A DNA stretch of 64,000 bases, from NCBI GenBank assembly GCA_949752735.1, contig OX457038.1:64702705-64766704 (forward strand), given 5' to 3'. The notes beneath the pieces are model-generated. The model was not told the DNA's origin and searched no databases. It saw nothing but the letters and a program-made list of their open reading frames with translations. Within the stretch, counting starts at the first letter, position 1. Each line of letters begins with the position of its first letter. Of the stretch, positions 12,713 through 23,463 are shown in pieces. This stretch comes from Lumbricus terrestris. Its lineage: Eukaryota; Annelida; Clitellata; Crassiclitellata; Lumbricidae. The position numbers and the translations under genes were made by a program.

Positions 12713-13436
12713 TTAACATAAGGGGTCATGATGGTGACCACAGAATAATTTTTACACTGTCTACAGCATGCTTAATCTGACAGAACATGGTTGTGACTTG
12801 TGACTTAATGTGTTGCAGTTATTGAAAATAACATTGCAAAAATCCAATTAAAAGCCGCTCTTTATCTGCTCTGTGCTTTGTATGTATGCATTGAAGTAGT
12901 CAAATATTCATGTATGCATGGTTGTATACACCAAGACACTTAATATGTCATATGTTAATTTACAAAAGTCATAATGCAAAATTTAAGAAACTCACTTTTA
13001 AAAGCGAGTTTTAAGACAAGCCATGACAAATTCTGGTGTATATTGTGATAAATGATAATAGTAGAGGAGCTTGCTTAGCGTCACTGCAATAGCAGTTGAT
13101 GTCCATATTAGGTTACTACTAGGGTAAGTTAAGTTGAGTAGCACCTTATCCTCACCACAGAGTTTCAGACTGTAATGTAAGGATATTTTATTACTCTGCA
13201 GGGAAATCTACAGTGATAAACAAATTTTTTCCATTACTCATTACTCAAGTACATGTACTGGTGCTGCACAACTTGTACAGTAAAAGTACCCACTTGCATA
13301 TGCTATGCAAGTAAAGGCAACAACTCATACATGCGTGTTTTTGAATTACGGTAACTCTTGGAATTTATGTCGACTTAGAATGGTTATCTATCATCTGGTT
13401 ATGACAGCTCGCCATTGCACACATTCATTTACTTAT

Positions 13437-13665
13437 TGTTGTATGTGCGCTTGTTATAGCGCCCCTTCAAGCTCACTACTCAGAGGCGCTCCCGACTGCA
13501 GTGCGGACACTGCATCGGAGTTTCACACGAAAGCGGTGAGCAATTGCCAGTTAAGGACTTGCCCAAGGTCCCTACGCAGCAACTTAAGGTGGAATCGAAC
13601 CTGCAACCCTCCTGCTGCAAGGCGTTGAACATACCCACTACACCACCACGCCCACACTTATGCAC
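13437..13665 (-). mobile_element. tRNA-derived SINE
   Basis: On the minus strand an A box TGGTGTAGTGG (13635-13645) is followed 33 bases later by a B box GGTTCGATTCC (13591-13601), the internal RNA polymerase III promoter of tRNAs. The 3' part carries GGGAGCGCCTCTGAGTAG then a GCGCTATA word. That tail is shared with at least eight other places in the window, including a 5'-truncated plus-strand copy near 22800-22980. Confidence 0.85.
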
Positions 13666-14169
13666 ACTTATGTGCATGTACTAGGCTTTTCTTGATTACT
13701 GAACCTTCAGTGATTTTAAATTGAATTGATTATTAGTTGTTTGTACAAAAATTAAATATGCTTTGAATGTACAGCATTTTTAAGTAAACATTTTATGCAG
13801 ACGTTAGCTATGATAATTCATTTAATTGGGCACTAGGCAACAGCTGGCTAAGCTCGACCTAAGCGTTCTGTGTTCTCAATTCCCATCTATGACTTTTTCT
13901 TCGATGATGCATGACCTTGGAGTGCTTGCTCCTGGACTTTGAACTCACCCTTGCATCTCATATAGATCAGGTGTGACGCAGCTGCTACTATCAACTGCGG
14001 CAGCTCAGGGTCATTGCTCGCTCTCTGACTTCTAAAGCTGCAGCTTCTCTTGTACATGCATTTGTGCCGCGCCTCCATCTTTGCTGGTCTTCTGCGGGTT
14101 GAGAGGATGAAGAGGGTCCACTGGGCTGTCACGTGACTTATTTGGAGTTCACCAAGTCCGACCGTCACA

Positions 14170-14815
14170 CCAAGTCACCTCGACCCGGACCACCATGGAC
14201 CACTCTTACGGACAACTTTTTTGACTCGACGCATTTGATCCTGATCCTATGGTAACTCGACCCGGACCACCACGGACTACTCTCACGGACAACGCTCCTA
14301 ACTCAACGCAGCGCTCGTGAATAAGCCGGTGCCCCGCGCTTGGCTTTCCAGTGGCGCTTTAGAAATTAGGAGATTACGATTACGGTTACAATACGACCGT
14401 GTATCCCAATATATGCGCGAGGTCTTTCTCTGGCTTCCTTTCCCACAGTGCATCTCATTTAGGATTTTATCTTTGGTGTGGCGATGCTTATCAGGCTGGG
14501 CACCCTCTTATCGGTGTAAGTTTTGCCTCCCCCTTTCCACTTGCATAGGCCACCGCGCACTGCGCTCTGCTGTCCATGATTATTTAATGGTTCCTTTCAC
14601 TCGCTCTGCAACAATGCAGAGAGGCGTTCGTTCTCTTTGGTTGGTCCAACAACCTGGAAAATGGACTTCCCTTGACTATGCGACATCTCCCAAGCTGTTC
14701 TCAATTTCACAAACTGTTGAAGATTGTTTTTTCGCTTGATCTCGGCCGGTAGCGCCTCTGAGTAGGTACCTTCAAGGAATGCTATATAAATTTTGATTGA
14801 TTGATTGATCAGCAT
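14170..14815 (+). mobile_element. 3' end of a LINE or SINE family with (GATT)n tail
   Basis: Two degenerate 90-bp units with GACCCGGACCACCA start the segment, and it ends with AGCGCCTCTGAGTAG, then CTATATAAATTTT and GATTGATTGATT. The start resembles the 3' UTR of the LINE fragment at 39060-39440. The last 200 bases match 37417-37650 in inverse orientation. An internal open frame of about 140 codons (14317-14739) lies within this repeat and shows no clear domain. Confidence 0.7.
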
Positions 14816-14969
14816 TGAAGAAACCCAATTTATGAATTACGGGAATGCAGATTTTTCTTTGATTATATTTTTAGAGTTAACAGCTTGAGTTTGACCAGAG
14901 GGATTAAATGTGTTTTGACTCTTTGACTTTGTTGACATATTCGTTTAAGCCCTACACAGCAGTGATATT

Positions 14970-15190
14970 TTCGTGAATAAGAAGTAGAATAAGAAGTATA
15001 ATTATTTGATATTCGTTCAGTAGAAGTAGAATAAAAATTATTGTTAGAACGAGAATTGAATAAGAAGTAAAATTCAGACCTTCAGAAGTGAATAAGAATA
15101 AGTACAATTATTGTTATAACGAGAATAGAATAAGAAGCAAAATTGAGACCTTCAGAAGTGAATAAGAATAAGAAGTAAAAATAATTTGAA
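14970..15190 (+). repeat. AT-rich tandem repeat with AGAATAAGAAGTA words
   Basis: About two and a half degenerate units of 80-90 bp containing AATAAGAAGTA, TTATTGTTA and GACCTTCAGAAGTGAATAAG lie just upstream of the SAMD9-like gene. No gene is seen in it. Confidence 0.7.
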
Positions 15191-15459
15191 AGCGAAAATC
15201 AAGCATCTTCAAAAAAATGTATGGATGATAAAATCAATGCGCTACAATAATTATGTTTAACATATGTACGTCGCTCACTTGCGCATGGCGCGCACCTCTT
15301 CAAGTAACGAGAATCTCGTAGTCAACCGCGTGAGCTCTTTCCTTTCTTGTGATAATTTCAAAGTGTGACAGTTCATTCCTTTTTTATATTTAGTACACAG
15401 TTTTGTAAATCTAGACACTATGTTGTCTTTTGCTTCTAGATGAAAGTCCCTCTGGTAAG

Positions 15460-18400
15460 ATGCAAGATTGGTCGGTTGATCAGGTCTGCCAGTGGCTCAC
15501 TCATCTGCAATGTGACCGTGAAGTCATAGATGAGTTTCAGCGCCACAAGATATCTGGATTTGCCCTTAGCAAACTTCAAGAAAAGCATTTAGAAAAGATG
15601 CAACATGTCATGATAGGAGATCAGGTGACAATTATTAATAAGAGGAATGAAGTGTTGCAAAAGGAAGCCTTGGAGGCTAGTGAATCAAATCTTGCATCTC
15701 AAAGTCCGGCTGAAGAAACAAACAGACATCACGAACGAGCCACAAATCTGGAATTTGCTGAAGGTACTTATAATCAAAATGACATGAATCGACTATACTG
15801 TAGTGTTCCACCTGAAACTGAAGAAACTAGATTAAATATTTCGATTAGTTTGCCGGTCAGTGTCAATATAGCAGAAGCATCATATCAAAACGAAACATTT
15901 TCGCATGAAACAGAAGAAATGACTCGAAATCAAAAGGATATGAAAGAAGAGAATACTGCTAGTGTGTTGACTTGTGACAGTGAAATGTTTCAAACACCAG
16001 CAGTAAGTTGTGCCGCTGAGGTGTTGTCAGGTCATGCCTGCTCTGTAGATAATATGCCATCAAAGGTCATAAAGAGTACATGTACAAAAACATTAATTCT
16101 GTCTGAATCTATCAGTAGTGATCAAGTTCAAAATTCTTGTGAAGAGCGCTCTTTACGACTACAAGAAGAAGTACCTGAACCCAGTGTAGCACTGATCTTG
16201 GATAGTAGCAGCTCTGTTCCATTGTTCTCCGTTAATAATGACTGTGCAACGGAAAGATCTGTACCTATACAGCACTTTTTGGGCAAGCATTTGCTTTCAG
16301 ACTTTGCAGCAAGCAAGTCAATACCAGATATCTCAATGATTGAAAAATTAACATTAACACCAAGTGACTCTGGTGAACATGGGTTGTCAGAGATTGTAGA
16401 AACTGAACAGGCAAGTAACTCTGGTGAACATGGTTTGTCAGAGATTGTAGAAACCGAACAGGCAAGTAACTCTGGTGAACATGGGTTGTCAGAGATTGTA
16501 AATATTAAACGGGTTTTAGCATGCAACGAACATAGTGCTGTGTGTGCTGAAACACCAGACCCGAGTAGCAAAGCATGGGCAGAGACAGAAAGCGAACGAA
16601 GCATGCAGCCAGCATCAAGGTCTGGAAGTGAGTTTACATCGAGTTTAGCAGCTGATTCATTGGGAAGTAATGAGAAAATGCCACTATGTGAAAACTTGAC
16701 ATTCTTGATGAAGGGAGTTCAAATGAGTTCGGAGAAAGTTAGTGACAGAAAAGATACAGAAACTAATGATGAGATCACAGGCATCATGGAACCTGAAGTG
16801 CTCAATATTAAGCAGACGAATGCCGAAGCGTTGACAGAAACTATGAAAGTGAAGGGAAACATCTGTATGATTGAAGAACAGAATTTGTGTACTTCTGCAA
16901 GTGATGGAAGCAGCATATATGATAAATATGCAGTGTGTGAACGCGAAAAAACTCTGAAAGATTCAGATAAAATGTCAAAGGATGATGACAAACTATCAGA
17001 GTGTAACCAGAAACAATTGCTAGAAAGCAGAGTGCATGCATCAGAAACTGTGTCAGATAAATGTCCTGCAAGTACACTAGTTTCTTCTGGAGACATTCCA
17101 AAGGATTCACCACGACGATTCAAAAATGCACACGAGCTCCGTGAATTTAAGAAACAGCAGCAGCAGCAATCTGCTCAGAGCCATTTAAATCCATCATCAT
17201 GTTCTAAATCTTTTCTATCACCACCTGAAAAACAGTGTTTGACATCACAGATTTCAGAAACAAATTTGAGCAGTTTTCAAATGCTTTTGTCTACAGATAA
17301 AAGTGTGTTACCACCGTTAACACAACAAAATAAAAATCCTGTCTTGGGACAAGGCACATTGAACACAAAAACTACAGAACTCTTCAAAGACCTATCTTTG
17401 GGAATAAAAGCACCAGATTGTCCTAATTTAGCAGAAAAGAAACCTTCTGTAAGTGAAGTACATGTAAAGTACACACCTAAGTCTGAACATGTAGTTGAGC
17501 TTGAAAAAAGCCCAGAACAATTTAAGATGAATAGTAAGAAATCGGTTAAATCTCTTGATGCAAGAAAAGAGTTTCAGTTTGTAGAACCACCTAAAACCTT
17601 GCAGTCAACAGATTCTGCCCAGCTTTCAACTACAGCTGACACAAGTACTTCGACCCAAAATCAGAAGGGGCAGGAATCGACCGGTAAACACAGACCTGTG
17701 CCGGTTCAAAGCTCAAGCTCCACAGCCAAGAAGGAACCATTCTCAACAAAGATGCCATCTAAAAATATTAGCGCGTCATCTTCAAAGACACCTGCCACTC
17801 CTCAACTTGCCCCAGTTTCTGCAGCTGTAAGTGGTCAGAAAACGAGTCCAGTCAAACTAATAGGAAAAAATGCTCCACAAAGTGAATCAAAAGCCAAATT
17901 TCTTCGTAATACTTTGGCTATTGCAGAACAAAACATTGTAAAGGCTGATCAGCTGCCTGCTGAGGTTCTCCGTAAGATTGGTTCTCGAACAGACGTAACA
18001 TTCAAGTACAGACAAGGTGCTAAAATTTCTGCATGTGAAAGCTCTTCTGGTCGAAATATGCTTTATCCTATTCACCGATTTGCTTTATTTGAGAGTTTGA
18101 AGGATGTGACGTCTCTGGCTGAATTTTGCAAAGAAATCATACAGTTCGCATGCGCCTGTCTGAACGACAGAACTAATGGAATTATACATTTTGGAATAGA
18201 ATCCGGAAGTCGCAATTCGATAGCTGTCTATGGGAAGATTGTTGGTGTTGCTCTGCACAGAGAAACAAAAGACTACGGAGACTTTCTCAGAAAAGCAGTT
18301 AGAAAGTGCTTCTTCAAGGAAGCACAGGCTGAAGCAGCCTTGAAATGCATAAAAGGACCAGAGTTCATTGAGACAGTGCCAAATGATGTACTTGTGACAC

Positions 18401-21400
18401 TCCGGTCCAAGCTGTTTGTTATCGAAGTTGATGTAATTCCACAGCATATATTTTGCAAGGATGAAGTTTTCTGTGTGAAGCTACCAACGAAACAAAAGGG
18501 CTGCTTTGAGCCTGAGGCAGTCTTTCGAATAATTGATGCCAATCCGTGTCAACTGGATCCTTGTGATCAGTATCAGTTCGGGATGAAAGTCGCTTTGATG
18601 GCAGCAGAACGAAAGGAACTTGAAGATCAGTCCAAGAGGATGCAAAGGATTGAAAATGATCTATCCAAAAAGTTCATAAACTTGTTCTGTCATGGTTCAG
18701 AGAATTTGCTTGGAGATCACTATCACATACTTGTAGTTAATAAACCAGATGGTCACATGGATAGAGAATACATGAAAGCGGCTCTTTCGTTCGTTGCTGA
18801 AATCGAGTGGAAAGTTGTCCTTGACTTTGATGCTGAAGCCAGTCTTTGCGCTTTCGTTCAAGAACACGAAAAGCCAATAAAAATCAAGATGACCGATGAT
18901 TTTTATCATCGTTCCAAGTACAACATGCAAGAGCCAGATAGACTGAAACAGATGATTGATGACCTGAAGAATTCTGATTGCCCAACATGGGTATTTGCCA
19001 ATGGATACCAACCTCAAAATGAAGAACCGCAACCGCCAAGGGAATGGAAGAAGAACAGGGCAGAAGGTTTCAAATGTGCGGTTCGATTTTTTAGAGATCA
19101 AATTCCGGAAGGCAGAGCAACCGTCATGTTCCTGCTATTATCAAAAGAGACCGAAGTCATGTTGTTAGCAGCAGATGAACTTATGACAATTTTTTACAAC
19201 CAATGGATGTGCGTAGCTGAAAATGAAGAGATAGGAAAGCCTTGGATCGACGAACTTGTTAGGAGAGACAGTGCTGGACCTGAAAATGCTGAAAGCAATG
19301 TCGTGTGGGGAATGCCCTGGAAGCACGTGCAGGAAACAGTAACTCGGCTGTTAGGTCCGAAGAAGTACAGCGTATGTGAGTTGCCTACATCAACAGGAGC
19401 TTATATACCTCTGAACAATACTATGAACAATGAGTTGACTGATTTGGAAATACTCGGCAGCTATGAATGCGACAATGCAGAAATACAGTATGATGAGGAG
19501 CTGCTGCAACAGCACAAGAAGAAGGTGGAAGAGGAATTCTACAAAGGAAATGGTGTCTCATGGTGGAACTTCTGGTCTCATCATGTCTGCATTCGAGATA
19601 TTCTGGAATTGGCGAAAAGGAATGTGCGGAGTGCACTTATACATGAGGATGACACAGTTGGAAAAGTCTTTCTGTATCATCAGCCAGGTGCAGGTGCAAC
19701 TACATTAGCAAAGAACATTCTATGGGATTTCAAGAAGGAATACAGATGTGCTATTGTGAGAAAGATAAACGGAGGCCAAACAGCAGGACAGGTGCTGAAG
19801 CTTTTCTGGTATGAAGATAACAATCCAAAACCGGTGCTTCTTCTTTTGGACAATCCAGATGCAGATAAGCTCAATCTTCTTTATGCTGATCTGTCCGAAA
19901 TGACTCGCTGTATAATAAAGAGCAGCGATGAGGTCCCGAGAGTAGTCTGCGTCCTGTTGGTGTGTTCTCGACAGTCACAACATCACACCCCAGGCGATTC
20001 TGATTCAAGGAGACTCTTGTTGAAGCATGAACTTTCCAGAAGAGAGCTAAACTGGTTCCAAGATCGATACAAATATCTTTCAGCAGAATTTGCAAATGTA
20101 AACTCAGACATTAGACCTCCAAATACAGTTCATCCAAGACTCCTTATTTCGTTTAATGTCATGAAAGAAAATTTCAACAAAGATTACATTCGCCGCACAG
20201 TCAGAGAATTGGTTCAAGCTATAACTGATGCAAAAGAACAGAAATTGCTGAAATACGTCAGCCTGCTGAACAGATTTGACTTGGAATGTCGACCTATCCC
20301 GACGTCTTCTTTAGATGGGATGATGCTGGAAATTCCGTGGTTGGATCAAGGTGGACTACGCTATGGCTTAAAGGCAAAATCAAACAGATGGGAAACAAAG
20401 CTTAGTGCTGAGGTGCGTGTCTTGTTAAATGAAACATCAGAGACAGCGTTGGGTAAGATTCACTCGCTACGAATCGCACACCAACTTCTCTCGCAAGAAA
20501 TTTTACATGTGTTGAGAAACAATGGATCAGTGCCTGTTGGAGAGATTGCTTTGGAATTTTTGCGAAACAACGATATTTTCAAGTCACTTTGTCTTCCAAG
20601 AGACAATCTTGTGAACATAATAAAGGATGTCTTAAAACGCAGACAACAGAAAGGAGGCAAACCAGAAACGGCTTTTTCTCCTTTAATTCAGCACATTGTG
20701 GATCACGAAAGCATCGATACAGCTGTTGACGTCATGAAGGAAGTTTTGGCTTTGACATCAGACCCTTACATTGACCAACAGCTGGCACGCCTCTACATCA
20801 AAGCTCAGAACTGGCAAATGGCAACTGAATTTGCTAAAAAGGCTACAGACCAAAGACCAGATAACTCGTTCTTCTGGGATACTTTTGGAAGAATCTATGA
20901 GAGACAGCTCGTTGAAGAATATGAAAAACTAGCTAAGGACACCATTGAGCACAGCGTGAATGATTTGGTTCATGTTATCAGAATTGCCTTAGATGGAATG
21001 CAAATGTTCAGAAAAGTACAGGAAACAAGTGAACAGGAAAAGACAACTATTTTGGCAAACAAGGCTGGATTTTTTGGAGAGCTACAGTTGGTGGTATTGC
21101 TCTTGGACTGTCTTACATATGTTTTCAGAGACAAAGATGAACTGAGAGCATTTATTTTGACTGACCTTGTTCCCAGAGAATGCAGGATGCTTGAAGATGT
21201 CAATGGCCGCAATTACCTAGAGGAATTGAAAACGCTGGAAAAGCATGTCCAGCAGGCAATGAACAGGCTTGAAGATGAACTGGTGCAACTTAGAGATGAT
21301 ACTCTGTACGAATATCAGAGAACAAAGTATTCCAAGTATGAAATCGACAGTCTTCAAAGGTTGAAGGAAAATCTAGACAACTATTTTGGAGAAGAAGGTG

Positions 21401-22464
21401 ACAATCCACCGGAAAATCTCAATGAAAAGGATCAATGTGAGTTTCGCAGAAGAAGGGTATTTCGTCTTGCAAGTCACAACATCGGAAGTATATTTGATCT
21501 TCGCTGGAAATACAAGGGTATTGAAAACCTGGAGAGAATAAGAAGGTTTGCTTTGCAGAATTTGGAAACCCCATATGCAATTGCAGAGGATTACCTGGTT
21601 GCAATTTGCGTCACTCTTGCACTGACGTCAATGGATGTTTCTTCTTTGTATGATGCAAGAATAAAATTCGACGACATGGTTGAGTGGAGCACTAAACTTT
21701 ATACTCTTCGAGAAACTAGTATAGTTATTCATCTAGAGCCCTATCTTTTTTATGTCATGTTCAACTGGCCAAGAAAGAACACAAAGCATGCTGCTGTACC
21801 TAAGCGACTTGAAAATGCAATAAGACAGTGGAAAGATGCCTACTACAGAAAGTATCCAAGACAAAGAGATGAGGGCAAGCCATACAGAAAGAAAGATACC
21901 ACCATGTTTTTCTTAGCAAATGGCAGTGATATGGCTTCGATTTACACCAATTTTGAAGAGAGAGGATCACGACGCATTAATGAAAACAGAGGACGCGATT
22001 CTTTCTGGAAAATGCCGGACACGCTGAGGAAACTCCAAAGATTTGAAGGTGTTTTGAGTAGAGATGGAAATGAAGTGAGTGTTCATCTTAACTACTCTCA
22101 AGGTAACAAAGCACTCATTGCAATCCCTACATCATTACCAATTCAAAATCGCAACATGTGGAATAAGAAGGTATACTTTGTCATTGGTTTTAGTTGGAAT
22201 GGACCAAGGGCTTTTGATGTATCTCTTACTGACCCTACCTTGCAAGCCGATATGGCTAGGGATCACAATCAGACCAGAAACATCACATACAACCTTATTT
22301 ATGCACCCAGCAGATCAGCAAGACAAATAAATGACTTTACGCAAGAAGACTTTTGTCGGAAGTTTTCCGAAATCATAGCTCAACTGGAAAAAATACACGT
22401 AATTGAGGAAAAATCAAAGAATTCCAGTTATATACCAAGGCCAGAGGAGGTAAAAAATCATTAA
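15460..22464 (+). CDS. SAMD9/SAMD9L-like protein, giant single open exon
   Basis: The ATG at 15460 opens 2334 codons to TAA at 22462-22464. Order of parts: SAM domain (about 3-65; DWSVDQVCQWL), a Ser/Glu-rich linker of about 800 residues, a Schlafen-type AlbA_2 domain (about 870-1000; RTNGIIHFGIE, KCIKGPEFIE, FVIEVDVIPQH), a STAND P-loop ATPase (PGAGATTLA near 1409; VLLLLDN at 1459-1465), TPR-like helices (about 1770-1820) and a C-terminal OB-like part (about 2190 on). This is the SAMD9 layout. Vertebrate SAMD9 proteins are cytosolic antiviral and growth-suppressing factors acting on translation. The length exceeds human SAMD9 (about 1590 aa), mainly through the linker. The P-loop lacks the usual Lys, which I recall as a family trait. 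An acceptor ends at 15439, so an upstream exon is likely. The true C-terminus may instead use the donor after 22449. Confidence 0.92.
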   Translation: MQDWSVDQVCQWLTHLQCDREVIDEFQRHKISGFALSKLQEKHLEKMQHVMIGDQVTIINKRNEVLQKEALEASESNLASQSPAEETNRHHERATNLEFAEGTYNQNDMNRLYCSVPPETEETRLNISISLPVSVNIAEASYQNETFSHETEEMTRNQKDMKEENTASVLTCDSEMFQTPAVSCAAEVLSGHACSVDNMPSKVIKSTCTKTLILSESISSDQVQNSCEERSLRLQEEVPEPSVALILDSSSSVPLFSVNNDCATERSVPIQHFLGKHLLSDFAASKSIPDISMIEKLTLTPSDSGEHGLSEIVETEQASNSGEHGLSEIVETEQASNSGEHGLSEIVNIKRVLACNEHSAVCAETPDPSSKAWAETESERSMQPASRSGSEFTSSLAADSLGSNEKMPLCENLTFLMKGVQMSSEKVSDRKDTETNDEITGIMEPEVLNIKQTNAEALTETMKVKGNICMIEEQNLCTSASDGSSIYDKYAVCEREKTLKDSDKMSKDDDKLSECNQKQLLESRVHASETVSDKCPASTLVSSGDIPKDSPRRFKNAHELREFKKQQQQQSAQSHLNPSSCSKSFLSPPEKQCLTSQISETNLSSFQMLLSTDKSVLPPLTQQNKNPVLGQGTLNTKTTELFKDLSLGIKAPDCPNLAEKKPSVSEVHVKYTPKSEHVVELEKSPEQFKMNSKKSVKSLDARKEFQFVEPPKTLQSTDSAQLSTTADTSTSTQNQKGQESTGKHRPVPVQSSSSTAKKEPFSTKMPSKNISASSSKTPATPQLAPVSAAVSGQKTSPVKLIGKNAPQSESKAKFLRNTLAIAEQNIVKADQLPAEVLRKIGSRTDVTFKYRQGAKISACESSSGRNMLYPIHRFALFESLKDVTSLAEFCKEIIQFACACLNDRTNGIIHFGIESGSRNSIAVYGKIVGVALHRETKDYGDFLRKAVRKCFFKEAQAEAALKCIKGPEFIETVPNDVLVTLRSKLFVIEVDVIPQHIFCKDEVFCVKLPTKQKGCFEPEAVFRIIDANPCQLDPCDQYQFGMKVALMAAERKELEDQSKRMQRIENDLSKKFINLFCHGSENLLGDHYHILVVNKPDGHMDREYMKAALSFVAEIEWKVVLDFDAEASLCAFVQEHEKPIKIKMTDDFYHRSKYNMQEPDRLKQMIDDLKNSDCPTWVFANGYQPQNEEPQPPREWKKNRAEGFKCAVRFFRDQIPEGRATVMFLLLSKETEVMLLAADELMTIFYNQWMCVAENEEIGKPWIDELVRRDSAGPENAESNVVWGMPWKHVQETVTRLLGPKKYSVCELPTSTGAYIPLNNTMNNELTDLEILGSYECDNAEIQYDEELLQQHKKKVEEEFYKGNGVSWWNFWSHHVCIRDILELAKRNVRSALIHEDDTVGKVFLYHQPGAGATTLAKNILWDFKKEYRCAIVRKINGGQTAGQVLKLFWYEDNNPKPVLLLLDNPDADKLNLLYADLSEMTRCIIKSSDEVPRVVCVLLVCSRQSQHHTPGDSDSRRLLLKHELSRRELNWFQDRYKYLSAEFANVNSDIRPPNTVHPRLLISFNVMKENFNKDYIRRTVRELVQAITDAKEQKLLKYVSLLNRFDLECRPIPTSSLDGMMLEIPWLDQGGLRYGLKAKSNRWETKLSAEVRVLLNETSETALGKIHSLRIAHQLLSQEILHVLRNNGSVPVGEIALEFLRNNDIFKSLCLPRDNLVNIIKDVLKRRQQKGGKPETAFSPLIQHIVDHESIDTAVDVMKEVLALTSDPYIDQQLARLYIKAQNWQMATEFAKKATDQRPDNSFFWDTFGRIYERQLVEEYEKLAKDTIEHSVNDLVHVIRIALDGMQMFRKVQETSEQEKTTILANKAGFFGELQLVVLLLDCLTYVFRDKDELRAFILTDLVPRECRMLEDVNGRNYLEELKTLEKHVQQAMNRLEDELVQLRDDTLYEYQRTKYSKYEIDSLQRLKENLDNYFGEEGDNPPENLNEKDQCEFRRRRVFRLASHNIGSIFDLRWKYKGIENLERIRRFALQNLETPYAIAEDYLVAICVTLALTSMDVSSLYDARIKFDDMVEWSTKLYTLRETSIVIHLEPYLFYVMFNWPRKNTKHAAVPKRLENAIRQWKDAYYRKYPRQRDEGKPYRKKDTTMFFLANGSDMASIYTNFEERGSRRINENRGRDSFWKMPDTLRKLQRFEGVLSRDGNEVSVHLNYSQGNKALIAIPTSLPIQNRNMWNKKVYFVIGFSWNGPRAFDVSLTDPTLQADMARDHNQTRNITYNLIYAPSRSARQINDFTQEDFCRKFSEIIAQLEKIHVIEEKSKNSSYIPRPEEVKNH
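16366..16500 (+). repeat. Coding 51-bp tandem repeat in the SAMD9-like linker
   Basis: A 17-residue unit reading SGEHGLSEIVETEQAS plus one preceding residue (Asp or Asn) occurs twice in full (16366-16416, 16417-16467). A third partial copy (16468-16500) ends at SEIV. The copies are nearly identical at DNA level, so the expansion is recent. Confidence 0.93.
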
Positions 22465-22799
22465 AATTATAATTAATATTTCAACTTGCATTAATAATTA
22501 GCAGTGCGCATTTTCTATAAGTTTATACTGTAGTTGCCATTATTTGAATGCTTTATACAATGAGCTTAGTAAGTGATTGAGTGATTTTTCTGGTAAGAAC
22601 TGCTATGAGATGTAAATTAAAGATTATAGTAGGAAAGCAGTTTTAACTGGTGAAAAATATCAGCATATAATTTTGGTTCTTGTGCAGCAGTTATTAAGAA
22701 AAAATTGGTTGAACAAAGTGCATGTAACGCTTACAATATGCTACCAACGTTTGGTGAATTGAAGATGTGTGGACAAAATATGTTTTTCTTATTTAATAT

Positions 22800-22980
22800 T
22801 GTCGTGGGTTTGGTGCCTTGGAGCTGGAGGGTAGGGTCCTTCACTCGCAATTGCTCGTGCGCTTAGGTGTGAAAGTGAAACTCTGATGCAGTGTCCGCGC
22901 TGTAGTCAGGAGCGCCTCTGATGAGAGAACTTGAAGGGTGCTATAGCAAATGCGATAAATAAATAAGCCCGGTTTGTTAC
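22800..22980 (+). mobile_element. 5'-truncated SINE copy
   Basis: The words CAATTGCTC, CTCTGATGCAGTGTCCGC and GGAGCGCCTCTGATGAG, followed by TTGAAGGGTGCTATA, match the minus-strand SINE at 13437-13665. The A/B-box head is not present. It lies in the proposed last intron of the SAMD9-like gene. Confidence 0.75.
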
Positions 22981-23346
22981 CAAGTGTTTCTTTAGATGTG
23001 CCTGAGTGCCAGTACTGTTATAATGATACATATAATATTTTGTACCTAAGTAGAACTCTTAATTTCATTCTGTTTTTATCATTCAGCGTTTGGTGATATA
23101 TTTGTTTTCATATGCAGACTGGAATTCCCTACAAATCAGGTCTATGGAACAGCTGTACTAATGTGCTTCTCGAAGAACTACATTTTTATGCCTACATAAT
23201 TTGCTATTTTCAGCAATTTACATAGCAGTATTTCAGTACTAAAATCTGATGATGTCTGGCAGTGTTGTATCATTGCTTAAATGTCAAAATAACAATGTCA
23301 AAATCTCTTGCTACTAAACAGTGAAAAATGTATATTTGCATTTTAG

Positions 23347-23463
23347 CTCAAGTTACTGCAGAGAAAGAAGAAACTGGAAGAAAATCGAGATCATCTGTTG
23401 CATGAACGAAAACGAGGCATGGAATCCAGAATTCCAGACTTCACAGTGTTTACAGCAAACTGA
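23347..23463 (+). CDS. Probable terminal coding exon of the SAMD9-like gene
   Basis: The open exon contains a donor GAG|GTAAAA at 22449/22450, twelve codons' worth of sequence or less before its stop. An acceptor TTTGCATTTTAG ends at 23346. Joining them keeps frame and adds 38 residues (LKLLQRKKKLEENRDH and onward, ending in FTVFTAN) before TGA at 23461-23463. The tail is lysine/arginine-rich and helical, unlike the four-residue VKNH end made by reading through. The join is phase 0 and removes an 897-bp intron containing a SINE copy. This is an inference from splice signals and an open frame; no transcript was seen. Confidence 0.6.
   Translation, partial: LKLLQRKKKLEENRDHLLHERKRGMESRIPDFTVFTAN

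Larger units (their letters stand above)
10508..15439. other. Intergenic region between the CRMP-like and SAMD9-like genes
   Basis: No convincing coding exon was found. The region holds the start side of the CRMP-like gene (promoter expected just right of 10507), a Helitron-like fragment, a hAT MITE, a TTAA-flanked MITE, a tRNA-SINE, a LINE tail and tandem repeats. A good acceptor (TTTTGCTTCTAG ending at 15439) suggests that a non-coding or short coding upstream exon of the SAMD9-like gene lies here, but I could not place it. Confidence 0.6.

Noticed and set aside
14317..14739. 140-codon plus-strand frame
   Set aside because: It lies inside a dispersed LINE/SINE tail that recurs in inverse orientation at 37417-37650.
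15430..15459. Start of the SAMD9-like protein at TTG 15430
   Set aside because: TTG is not a normal animal start. A splice acceptor overlaps this stretch and the ATG at 15460 sits right before the SAM domain.
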